From: Oculatella sp. LEGE 06141
GTDB lineage: Bacteria; Cyanobacteriota; Cyanobacteriia; Elainellales; Elainellaceae
DNA length: 64,000 nt
Direction: 5' to 3'
Assembly (NCBI RefSeq): GCF_015207605.1
Contig: NZ_JADEWO010000001.1
Coordinates: 1 to 64,000, forward strand
The notes under the pieces were generated by a model that was not told the DNA's origin, made no database searches, and was given only the letters and a program-made list of their open reading frames with translations. Positions within the stretch are counted from its first letter, which is position 1. The number at the start of each line of letters is the position of its first letter. The position numbers were made by a program, and so were the translations under genes. Of the stretch, positions 56,514 through 64,000 are shown in pieces.

Positions 56514-58175
56514 ATGATTACAGAATGGCAGCGATGGCGACGATGGCGACCTGTGCTGCTGGGCATGGCTTTTGCGCTCACCGTAGTCCTCTCAAACTGC
56601 GGTCGATCGCCCAACGCAACCAATTCTCCTCAGGCCAACAGTCCAGCCTCCGGCGAGCAAACCGCTTTAGTGTTTGGGTTGGGGGGTGAACCGGCCAACC
56701 TTGAACCCGGAAACATCACCGATAACAACTCAATTTATGTCCATGAGCAAATTTACGATCGCCTGATTAACTTCCAACCGGGCACCACAGAACTAGAGCC
56801 AGGGTTAGCTACCGAGTGGTCGGCCTCTGACGATGGCTTAACCTGGACATTTACATTGCGAGAGGGAGTCACCTTTCACGACGGCACCCCGTTCAATGCT
56901 GAAGCGGTTAAAACCAACGTTGAACGCTGGTGGGACCCCGCTAGCCCAACCGGATATCGGGATGCTGGCCGGGGGTATGAAATTTGGCCGGGGCTGTTTG
57001 GTGGCTTCAAAGGAGACGAGGCTTCCACAGTGCAGGCCGTAAACGCAGTGGATGACACAACGATCGAATTTGTGCTAAACCAGCCGTTTGCCGCGTTTCC
57101 GGCAGCAATTGGTTCCGGTTATTTTGGCATTGCTAGCCCTGCGGCGATCGAAGAAGCCGGAACGGCGTATGGCACTGCCGGATCGACCGCTGTGGGCACC
57201 GGGCCTTACACGCTTCAAGAATGGCGATCAGGCGATCGCATCATCCTGGCCGCCAATCCAGACTATTGGGGTGAAGCGCCCCAGGAAGAGCAGTTGGTCG
57301 TTCGGTTTATCACCGACCCTTCTGCTCGATTAGCAGAGCTGAGGGCAGGGGCGATCGACTTTACGGTGGAGCTAGCGCCCGACCAAATGCCTGAAATCAG
57401 AAGTGACTCTAACCTGGAACCGGTTTTACGCGAGTCGCTGAATGTGGGCTATTTTGCCTTAAACACCAGCTATGAGCCGCTAGCAGATGCGCGGGTGCGG
57501 CGAGCGATCGCGCTAGCGATCAACCGGGAAGAGATTGTCGAGGCATTTTGGGGCGACCTGGGGCAAACCGACCCTCACTTCCTGCCACCGTCAATGGACA
57601 ACTTTAACGACAAAAGCTTGAGCGCTTACGAATACAACCCAGACGAAGCCAAACAGCTTCTAGCCGAAGCTGGATACGCCAACGGGTTCCCGCTAGAGCT
57701 GTGGTACATGCCTGTTTCTCGCCCGTATTTCCCAACGCCAAAGCCGATCGCTGAAGCATTTGCGGCTGATTTGAGCGAAATCGGCATCACCATCACCTTC
57801 AACACGAAGGACTGGGCTACTTACATCGAAGACAGTAAGAAAGCGCCGGGATACCAATCCTTCATGCTGGGTTGGACAGGGGACTACGGCGATCCAGACA
57901 ACTTCTATTACTACCACTTTGGCCCCGGTGGAACCTCTGACCTGGGCAATTGGAAGAACGATCGCGTCATTCAACTGCTCAACGAGGCGCGGGCAACAGA
58001 TGACCAGGGCGAGCGAGAAACCATGTACGCTGAGGTCGATAAAATCCTCTACGACGAAGTCGTCCGGATTCCTATTGTCCATTCCCAGCCACTGCTGGCT
58101 CAGCGCACCAACATCAGCGGTTGGCAGCCTAGCCCCTTAGGGTCTGAGCCGTTCAACCTGATTAGCAAAGATTGA
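56514..58175 (+). CDS. ABC transporter substrate-binding lipoprotein, peptide/nickel family (SBP_bac_5)
   Basis: A 553-residue protein. The signal sequence ends in a lipobox (LSNC, Cys29). The family fold is clear: LVFGLGGEPANLEPGNITDN, VHEQIYDRLINFQPG, TEWSASDDGLTWTFTLREGV, FHDGTPFNAEAVKTNVERWW, GTGPYTLQEW and ARVRRAIALAINREEI. The ligand may be a dipeptide, glutathione-like peptide or another amino compound, and cannot be fixed. It is the first of the plus-strand genes running to 62626. Confidence 0.93.
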   Translation: MITEWQRWRRWRPVLLGMAFALTVVLSNCGRSPNATNSPQANSPASGEQTALVFGLGGEPANLEPGNITDNNSIYVHEQIYDRLINFQPGTTELEPGLATEWSASDDGLTWTFTLREGVTFHDGTPFNAEAVKTNVERWWDPASPTGYRDAGRGYEIWPGLFGGFKGDEASTVQAVNAVDDTTIEFVLNQPFAAFPAAIGSGYFGIASPAAIEEAGTAYGTAGSTAVGTGPYTLQEWRSGDRIILAANPDYWGEAPQEEQLVVRFITDPSARLAELRAGAIDFTVELAPDQMPEIRSDSNLEPVLRESLNVGYFALNTSYEPLADARVRRAIALAINREEIVEAFWGDLGQTDPHFLPPSMDNFNDKSLSAYEYNPDEAKQLLAEAGYANGFPLELWYMPVSRPYFPTPKPIAEAFAADLSEIGITITFNTKDWATYIEDSKKAPGYQSFMLGWTGDYGDPDNFYYYHFGPGGTSDLGNWKNDRVIQLLNEARATDDQGERETMYAEVDKILYDEVVRIPIVHSQPLLAQRTNISGWQPSPLGSEPFNLISKD

Positions 58176-58406
58176 GGAGAACGAAGAGAAATAAAGAGGA
58201 TGTTTCAAACGTCCTCTTGCGCTGGCAAAACGTTCTGATTCCATCAATTTCATGTCGCGCCACTAACTTAAAACGGGGAATCAACCCAATGGCAAGACCA
58301 CAGCGAACGGCTACTTAAGCCAGTTCCGGGCGATCGCGGCACAACCTTGTCTGGGCGATTCGCGCTCCTGCGTCCCTTTTTCCATATCTCGTCCGTTCTT
58401 AGTGCC

Positions 58407-59417
58407 ATGATTCGATATATATTCCAACGGTTGCTGGGTCTGCTACCCGTCCTTTTGGGCATTACGCTGCTGATTTTCGTTTTGCTCCGCTTGATTCCTG
58501 GCGATCCTGCCGTTGCTTTGATGGGAGAAAGAGCGACCCCCGCTCAACTAGACGCATTCCGCGAACAGATGGGGCTAAACGAACCGCTGCCGTTGCAATA
58601 CCTTTCCTTTCTAGGAAATCTACTGCGGCTGGATTTTGGCTACAGCATCGTCACCGGCATTCCAATCGTGGCTGAAATTGGCCGACGCTGGGCTGCCAGC
58701 TTTGAGCTAGCAACCGCAGCGCTGCTGTTTGCCATCGTGGTTGGCATTCCTGCCGGAGTAATTGCTGCCGTCCGCAAAGATAAATGGGTCGATAATCTTG
58801 CCATGACCGGATCGTTAATCGGTGTCTCGATGCCCGTTTACTGGTTAGGGTTGCTGCTTATTTACCTGTTTGCCGTCAACCTGGGATGGCTGCCGCCCAG
58901 CGGACGGTTGGGCATCAGCGTTGGGTCAAATTTTCAGACATTCACAGGTCTGTATGTGCTGGATGCCATATTGCAGCTAAATTTCACAGCACTGATAGAT
59001 GTGTTGGCGCATCTGGTCTTGCCAGCGATCGCTCTGGGTACCATTCCGTTGGCGATCGTGGCTCGTCTCACCCGTAGCGCCATGCTAGAGGTATTGTCGC
59101 AAGACTACATTCGCACGGCCAGAGCCAAAGGGCTGCTAGAGCGATGGGTTGTACTCAAACATGCGCTCAAAAATGCGCTGCTTCCGGTTATTACCATCAT
59201 TGGTCTGCAATTTGGCGCGCTTTTAAGCAGCGCTATCTTAACCGAAATCATTTTTTCGTGGCCTGGAATTGGCTCCTGGGTTTACAAGGGCATCCTAGAG
59301 CGAGACTATCCGGTGGTTCAAGGCGGTGTATTTTTTGTGTCTGTCACCTTTGTGTTGATTAACTTGCTGGTCGATATTTCCTACGCCTTGTTTGACCCCA
59401 GAATTCAATACAAATAG
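58407..59417 (+). CDS. Peptide/nickel-type ABC permease, DppB-like
   Basis: A 336-residue permease with six helices. MIRYIFQRLLGLLPVLLGIT is the typical DppB start, LIPGDPAVALMGERATPAQL and MGLNEPLPLQYLSFLGN the periplasmic loop, and TRSAMLEVLSQDYIRTARAK the EAA-type coupling loop to the ATPase. The ATG at 58407 is preferred over an extension 20 codons upstream that lacks family features. Confidence 0.93.
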   Translation: MIRYIFQRLLGLLPVLLGITLLIFVLLRLIPGDPAVALMGERATPAQLDAFREQMGLNEPLPLQYLSFLGNLLRLDFGYSIVTGIPIVAEIGRRWAASFELATAALLFAIVVGIPAGVIAAVRKDKWVDNLAMTGSLIGVSMPVYWLGLLLIYLFAVNLGWLPPSGRLGISVGSNFQTFTGLYVLDAILQLNFTALIDVLAHLVLPAIALGTIPLAIVARLTRSAMLEVLSQDYIRTARAKGLLERWVVLKHALKNALLPVITIIGLQFGALLSSAILTEIIFSWPGIGSWVYKGILERDYPVVQGGVFFVSVTFVLINLLVDISYALFDPRIQYK

Positions 59418-59479
59418 GTTGCTCGTCAACATTGACCCTTGTCTCTATTCCTACAGTCACCCCAAGTCCTTAGATCAAG

Positions 59480-60373
59480 ATGGATTCTCTTTCCCCTGAG
59501 AAAACAATTCAAGGCCAGGCACAAGCCACCACGTTGCGCCGCGTATATCAACAGTTTCTCAAATCGCTGTCTGGCAAAATTGGTCTCTTTTTAAGCGTTG
59601 CCTTAGGATTGCTTGCCCTTCTAGCGCCACTGATTCGCCCATACAATGCCGCAACTGCCAGGGATTTTAGCTCACGACTCGCCCCACCAGGGCTAGAACA
59701 CTTGCTTGGTGCCGACGGTTTGGGGCGAGACATCTTGACGCTAATCATCTACGGACTCCGGATCTCGCTGGTAGTAAGCTTGGTGTCGGTTGGGTTAGGG
59801 CTAGTTGTGGGCACATCACTGGGACTGGTAGCTGGCTACTTTCGTGGCTGGCTCGATATTTTGATCGGTTGGTTGACCGACATTCTCCTGGCCTTTCCGC
59901 CCATTTTGTTGGCGATCGCGCTGGTCACTGTCGCAGGTTCCAGTTTACAAAGCGTTATTATTGCCGTTGGTGTAATTCAAATTCCCATCTTCATTCGCCT
60001 CACTCGCAGCATGGTGCTATCGTTGCGAGAGCAAGAGTTTATTCAAACCGTGAGAGCCTTTGGCGCAAAACCAGGACGCATTATTTTTTACCACATCCTG
60101 CCCGCCAGTCTGGCTCCCCTCATTGTGCAAGCAACCCTATCATTAGGAACAGCCACCCTGGAATCGGCTGGACTCGGTTTTTTGGGCTTAGGTGCCCAAC
60201 CCCCAACCCCAGAATTAGGCACCATGCTGTCGGACTCATTCCGCAGCGGCTACTCGCTATCCTCACCCTGGACGATCGTCTTCCCCGGCTTAATGATTAC
60301 CCTGGTTGTGCTGGCCTTTAATCTGCTGGGCGATGGTTTACGCGACAGTCTCGACCCACGCCTCAACCGTTAG
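59480..60373 (+). CDS. Peptide/nickel-type ABC permease, DppC-like (first copy)
   Basis: A 297-residue permease. LLALLAPLIRPYNAATARDF, HLLGADGLGRDILTLIIYGL and TRSMVLSLREQEFIQTVRAF (coupling loop) with GAKPGRIIFYHILPASLAPL are DppC hallmarks. It starts 62 bp after DppB. A second DppC-like gene follows at 60510, which is unusual. Confidence 0.92.
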   Translation: MDSLSPEKTIQGQAQATTLRRVYQQFLKSLSGKIGLFLSVALGLLALLAPLIRPYNAATARDFSSRLAPPGLEHLLGADGLGRDILTLIIYGLRISLVVSLVSVGLGLVVGTSLGLVAGYFRGWLDILIGWLTDILLAFPPILLAIALVTVAGSSLQSVIIAVGVIQIPIFIRLTRSMVLSLREQEFIQTVRAFGAKPGRIIFYHILPASLAPLIVQATLSLGTATLESAGLGFLGLGAQPPTPELGTMLSDSFRSGYSLSSPWTIVFPGLMITLVVLAFNLLGDGLRDSLDPRLNR

Positions 60374-60509
60374 GGTTTAGCCGTTAATGCTTGGCGATCG
60401 CGCCACCGTTCCACCACAGAACCTCGGTTCGGCCAATATTCAGCCGGAGCCATGCACGATCGCTCCATAGGTCGCTACAATTTGCTCTATTCGATCGCCC
60501 CAACCTGCA

Positions 60510-61388
60510 ATGGCCTCAACCAAAATTTGGCTACTTCGCCTCCGCTCATCCCAGCGACTTAGCCTCTCCGTTCAAATGATGTGGGTAGGAATCGTGATCA
60601 CCCTGCTGTTTGTGCTGGTTGCCCTTTTTGCCCCAACCCTGCAAGCGTGGGGATGGCTGCAAAACCCAATGACCACGCTAACAAACCCCATTCACGAACC
60701 ACCCTCTGCCGCACATTGGTTTGGCACCAGTCGGCAGGGCTACGATGTTTTTTCCCGTACCCTGTTTGGCACCCGTGCTGCGCTGCAAGTCGTGGTTCTG
60801 GCAACCGCCTTAAGCCTGGTGGTGGGCGTGCCCCTGGGAATGCTCAGCGGCTACCTGGGCGGACGGCTCGATCGCCTCCTGCTCTTTTTGATGGACACGA
60901 TCTACACGCTGCCAGGATTACTGCTGTCGGTGACGCTGGCGTTTGTGGTGGGGCGAGGAGTGCTGAATGCCGCGATCGCCCTTAGCATTGCCTATGTACC
61001 GCAATATTATCGAGTGGTTCGCAACCACACGGTCAGCGTTAAAACCGAGCTGTTCATTGAAGCTGCACAGGCAATGGGAGCATCAACCTGGACGGTACTA
61101 TCCCGCTACCTGTTTCTCAACGTCATCCAGAGTGTTCCGGTGTTATTTACCCTAAACGCAGCAGATGCGGTGCTGGTGCTGGGGGGCTTGGGCTTTTTGG
61201 GGTTGGGTCTACCCGAACAAACGCCCGAATGGGGCATGGATTTGCGGCAAGCGCTGGATGCGCTGCCCACAGGCATTTGGTGGACAGCACTGTTTCCGGG
61301 TCTAGCTTTAACCTCGCTAGTAGTGGGGCTTTCTTTGGTGGGTGAAGGGTTAAACGAATTCGTCAACCCGCTGCTTCGGCGGGAGTAG
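60510..61388 (+). CDS. Peptide/nickel-type ABC permease, DppC-like (second copy)
   Basis: A 292-residue permease of the same family but clearly diverged from the copy at 59480: SAAHWFGTSRQGYDVFSRTL replaces the usual HLLGADGLGRD motif. The coupling segment is RVVRNHTVSVKTELFIEAAQ with AMGASTWTVLSRYLFLNVIQ. GLGFLGLGLPEQTPEWGMDL is typical of DppC. It starts at an ATG 136 bp after the first copy. It could form an alternative heterodimer with DppB or replace the first copy under some condition. Confidence 0.9.
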   Translation: MASTKIWLLRLRSSQRLSLSVQMMWVGIVITLLFVLVALFAPTLQAWGWLQNPMTTLTNPIHEPPSAAHWFGTSRQGYDVFSRTLFGTRAALQVVVLATALSLVVGVPLGMLSGYLGGRLDRLLLFLMDTIYTLPGLLLSVTLAFVVGRGVLNAAIALSIAYVPQYYRVVRNHTVSVKTELFIEAAQAMGASTWTVLSRYLFLNVIQSVPVLFTLNAADAVLVLGGLGFLGLGLPEQTPEWGMDLRQALDALPTGIWWTALFPGLALTSLVVGLSLVGEGLNEFVNPLLRRE

Positions 61389-61426
61389 ATGCGGCATCGT
61401 AGCTGAATTGGAATGGACATTCCCCC

Positions 61427-62626
61427 ATGCGGACTCTGGCCGAGATCAACGACAAAATTCAAGCGCGCAAGGCGGTAGTCTGGACGGTTGAGGAAGTAAA
61501 AGCTCGCGTTCAAGAGTCGAGTGTAGCTCGTGTAGCCAAAGAGGTTGATGTCATCACCACGGGCACCTTCGAGCCGATGGAGTCTTCTGGAGCCATTATT
61601 AACCTGGGACAAACCGACCCACCCATTAAAATCCGTCAGTGTTGGCTGGATGGAGTTTCAGCCTATTCTGGCTTCGGTGCGGTCGATTTGTATCTGGGCG
61701 CAACCCAGGTGGCGGAATACATCGGAGCCGGAGATGTGCCCGATGCAGAAGAGTTTCGCGATCGCGGTGGAGGCCATGTCATTGCCGATTTAATTGCTGG
61801 AAAACAGGTTCACCTGCGGGCGCTGGGGCACATTACAGACTGTTACTCGCGTGCGTCCTTTGAAACCACAATCACCTGCGACACCATCAACCAGTTTTAT
61901 TTGTTCAATCCGCGCAATCTTTACCAAAACTTTATTGTCGGCGTGAATGGGGGCGATCGCCCTCTCTTTACCTACCTGGGGCCGCTTCAGCCCCGCCTGG
62001 GCAATGCGGTCTACTCCAACCCAGGGGCGCTTTCTCCGTTAATGAACGATCCTGATCTGGAGACGATAGGCATTGGCACGCGGATTTTTCTGGGGGGTGG
62101 CGTTGGCTACATCGCCTGGGAAGGAACCCAACACTTTCCCTTGCAAAAACGCTTACCCAACCGAACGCCGATTGGGCCAGCCGCTACTTTAGCCCTGGTG
62201 GGAGACGCAAAGCAAATGGATGCACGTTGGGTTAGGGGCTGCTATTTCAAAAGCTACGGCCCATCGCTAATGCTGGGCGTTGGCATTCCGTTACCGGTTT
62301 TGAATGAAGCAATCGTCGCCCGATGTGCCGTCACCGATCAGGACTTGGTGGCTCCGGTGGTTGATTTTTCCATTCCCCGACGAGTGCGGCCTACCTTTGG
62401 GTTAGTCAGCTACGCCCAACTCAAAACTGGACGGGTTCGCATTGATGGCAAAGCGGTGCGGGTCGCCCCTCTTGCCAGTCTATTTCTGTCGAAACAAGTA
62501 GCGATCGAGCTAAAACAATGGATCGAGGCCGGACAGTTTACCCTAACTGAACCCGTCGCCTCGATCCCAATGGACAGAGCATTCCTGGCACAAGACCGCT
62601 GGGGCAGTCAAATCACCATAGACTAA
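61427..62626 (+). CDS. DUF39-family protein (homocysteine biosynthesis protein family)
   Basis: A 399-residue protein matching the DUF39/HcyBio family. In methanogens DUF39-CBS proteins with a ferredoxin partner make homocysteine from aspartate semialdehyde and sulfide. Recognisable segments are VITTGTFEPMESSGAIINLG, QCWLDGVSAYSGFGAVDLYL, ALGHITDCYSRASFETTITC, FLGGGVGYIAWEGTQHFPLQ and RRVRPTFGLVSYAQLKTGRV. Cysteines in DCYSR, TITCDT and ARCAVTD are candidates for catalysis or metal binding. It lacks a CBS pair and an adjacent ferredoxin gene, so the methanogen reaction cannot be assumed. It begins 39 bp after the last permease. Confidence 0.85.
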   Translation: MRTLAEINDKIQARKAVVWTVEEVKARVQESSVARVAKEVDVITTGTFEPMESSGAIINLGQTDPPIKIRQCWLDGVSAYSGFGAVDLYLGATQVAEYIGAGDVPDAEEFRDRGGGHVIADLIAGKQVHLRALGHITDCYSRASFETTITCDTINQFYLFNPRNLYQNFIVGVNGGDRPLFTYLGPLQPRLGNAVYSNPGALSPLMNDPDLETIGIGTRIFLGGGVGYIAWEGTQHFPLQKRLPNRTPIGPAATLALVGDAKQMDARWVRGCYFKSYGPSLMLGVGIPLPVLNEAIVARCAVTDQDLVAPVVDFSIPRRVRPTFGLVSYAQLKTGRVRIDGKAVRVAPLASLFLSKQVAIELKQWIEAGQFTLTEPVASIPMDRAFLAQDRWGSQITID

Positions 62627-63888
62627 GTTGATTCCTTATCCTTGCGTTTAATTGGCTTGCTCAGGGGTTCGCGGCGCGGTTGAGATGCCTGTGGAGAAGG
62701 ACTTGGCCGATCTCCCTGCCGACGGTTAGGAGGCCCAGGTCTTCTACCGCCACCACCGCCACCACCTGGCCTTCTGCGGTTACCAAATTTAGACTGCCGC
62801 TTCTTCGGCGGAACCGCCGCAATCATGGTGCCATCCTGTACAACCAGGGTGTTGTCTTGTCGTTGCACGTTGAGATCCCAGAAATAGCCCACCGCTTTTC
62901 CCTGCACCGTACCTTTTAGCGCCAGCTTAAACGCTTTAGGACTCTCGGTTGGCCGCCGGGGCGCTTGCTGAATTTTAATTAGCAACTGTTCCTGCTCGAT
63001 CGACTGGAAAATGATTTCTCCCCGAACCGAAAAATAATTTTCGTCTGGTTCGGTTTCGTCCGCCGCAATCGATGGCTTCGTTTCCGCAGAAACAACCGCT
63101 GGCTCAGCCTCAGGGCTATCTGGTTCACCAGAGGATTCTTCAGCAGATTCAGCAGATTCAGCAGATTCAGCCAAAGCCACAAACGGTTCGTCGTCATCTA
63201 TGTCTGCTTCTGTGTCTGTTTCTATGTCTGCTTCTGTGTCTGCTTCCGTTTCGGCCAACTCAGAAGCCAGTTCTTCCTCTGTCAAGTCTTCATCAGATTG
63301 AGCCGAAGTCCGGTTTAAATTCTCAGGCTCCCAAACCCCGACGATTTGCAAATGCAGATCATCAACATTGGCACGGGTACGCGGATACACGACCCACAAG
63401 TGCGGTTCAGCCAGGTCAAGATGTTTTTTCACTAAGCTCATAACACGACCCAGCAACACAGCGTTAATGACAACGCCCTCCTGGGTCAGAATCGTCCCCC
63501 GCGTGAACTGTTCATCCGATGGCGTATAAACACCACGGGTTAACCCAATGGCGCGATACTGCATCGGCTCACTCGCTGGAGGAATCGGTTGCTGGCGTGG
63601 AATGGCAGTCTGCTCGTCAGCAGCGATGTCTACGGTAGTAGCAGCATCTGGAGACGCAGACTCAGCGGGGGCAGAATTGGGCTGAGTAGGTGTAGATGAC
63701 ATTATCGGGTCAGAAGGAGGCGGAGAAGCGGGGGAGGTCATTGAGAGGGTGGAATCTGAATGCTGATCCATATCGGTTTCTGCTGAGGGCACAAGCTCAG
63801 AGTTTAGCTTTTCCTGAGCGTCAGGTTGAGCTTTGGTGGGCGAAGCCGACTCGGGCGGCTGAGGGGGTTGATTCTGAGCAGAACTCAT
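62623..63888 (-). CDS. Acidic Ser/Glu-rich protein with Gly/Arg-rich C-terminus
   Basis: A 421-residue protein in three parts. Residues 1-105 are Pro/Ser/Ala-rich and disordered. The middle has a short conserved domain (GVVINAVLLGRVMSLVKKHL and HLWVVYPRTRANVDDLHLQI), an acidic low-complexity stretch with two DNA tandem repeats, and a second fold (YFSVRGEIIFQSIEQEQLLI, FKLALKGTVQGKAVGYFWDL). The C-terminus (RRPGGGGGGGRRPGPPNRR) is RGG-like and basic, which is often seen in RNA-binding proteins. Function unknown. Its TAG stop overlaps the TAA of the DUF39 gene in CTAA. Confidence 0.7.
   Translation of the reverse strand: MSSAQNQPPQPPESASPTKAQPDAQEKLNSELVPSAETDMDQHSDSTLSMTSPASPPPSDPIMSSTPTQPNSAPAESASPDAATTVDIAADEQTAIPRQQPIPPASEPMQYRAIGLTRGVYTPSDEQFTRGTILTQEGVVINAVLLGRVMSLVKKHLDLAEPHLWVVYPRTRANVDDLHLQIVGVWEPENLNRTSAQSDEDLTEEELASELAETEADTEADIETDTEADIDDDEPFVALAESAESAESAEESSGEPDSPEAEPAVVSAETKPSIAADETEPDENYFSVRGEIIFQSIEQEQLLIKIQQAPRRPTESPKAFKLALKGTVQGKAVGYFWDLNVQRQDNTLVVQDGTMIAAVPPKKRQSKFGNRRRPGGGGGGGRRPGPPNRRQGDRPSPSPQASQPRREPLSKPIKRKDKEST
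63139..63170. repeat. 9-bp tandem repeat (TTCAGCAGA), about 3.5 units
   Basis: Three exact 9-bp units and a partial fourth inside the acidic protein gene. They encode Ser-Ala-Glu triplets in frame, so slippage changes length only. Confidence 0.8.
63199..63246. repeat. 24-bp tandem repeat, two units
   Basis: Two adjacent 24-bp units differing at one base (63199-63222 and 63223-63246), encoding Glu/Asp/Thr/Ala-rich sequence in the same gene. Also frame-preserving. Confidence 0.8.
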
Positions 63889-64000
63889 AAATCCTCCTTG
63901 CAGCGGAAACCAATCCGCTCATTATTGACCACTGCAATGGCATGTCATTGCAGAATTAAACACTAGGTTAGCATTCACGCTAAATCAACTCAGCCATAGG

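Overview
The window is chromosomal DNA from an oxygenic cyanobacterium. The evidence is Psb27 and Psb32 (photosystem II assembly and repair), CP12 (Calvin-cycle redox switch), NdhD (photosynthetic complex I), a PEP-CTERM surface protein, an RNase P RNA of cyanobacterial type, and very frequent GCGATCGC (HIP1) octamers, for example at 8761 and 45246. The genus cannot be fixed from this sequence. No rRNA, tRNA, CRISPR array, prophage or transposase gene was seen. Most of the window is core or metabolic genes on both strands in short operons.

Layout. 1-6.3 kb: end of a Pro-repeat protein, YchF, a TPR protein, a radical SAM protein, a Uma2-type nuclease and a small conserved protein. 6.4-14.7 kb, all minus strand: glycogen phosphorylase, the TldD/PmbA protease pair and a REC-PAS-GAF-GAF histidine kinase. 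14.7-15.6 kb: non-coding, with palindromes. 15.6-21.5 kb: a small coiled-coil protein, an ABC-2 exporter, ilvN, then ClpC with a possible small membrane protein upstream. 22.2-24.4 kb: subtilisin-like protease. 25.1-29.6 kb: ndhD, dienelactone hydrolase, DUF423, cp12 and a secreted protein. 30-36.1 kb: an orphan sugar-type binding protein, an M28 peptidase, psb32, DUF4346, a FemAB/GNAT-like protein and a RibD-type reductase. 36.3-41.5 kb: a Cache-type histidine kinase, a Gfo/Idh oxidoreductase, rnc, rnpB and an anchored hypothetical.

42.3-49.4 kb is the most distinctive block: a plus-strand operon with a complete BMP-family ABC importer (binding protein, two permeases, double ATPase), two isochorismatase-like cysteine hydrolases and a stand-alone allophanate-hydrolase C-terminal domain. 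The first hydrolase closely resembles biuret amidohydrolase. The gene set suggests uptake and hydrolysis of a urea-like or ureide nitrogen compound, without the usual amidase half of allophanate hydrolase.

49.5-54.3 kb: PEP-CTERM protein, glutathione S-transferase, phosphoribosyltransferase, GPH-family symporter and psb27. 54.4-62.6 kb: a peptide/nickel-type ABC importer with a fused double ATPase (divergent), a lipoprotein binding protein and three permeases instead of two, followed by a DUF39 (homocysteine-biosynthesis family) protein. 62.6-63.9 kb: a long acidic, Gly/Arg-tailed hypothetical protein whose stop overlaps the DUF39 stop.

A 97-bp intergenic repeat with imperfect inverted ends occurs three times (5.3, 28.9 and 29.8 kb). 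Two copies flank a secreted-protein gene, and one has a direct repeat at its borders, which suggests a small non-autonomous mobile element.
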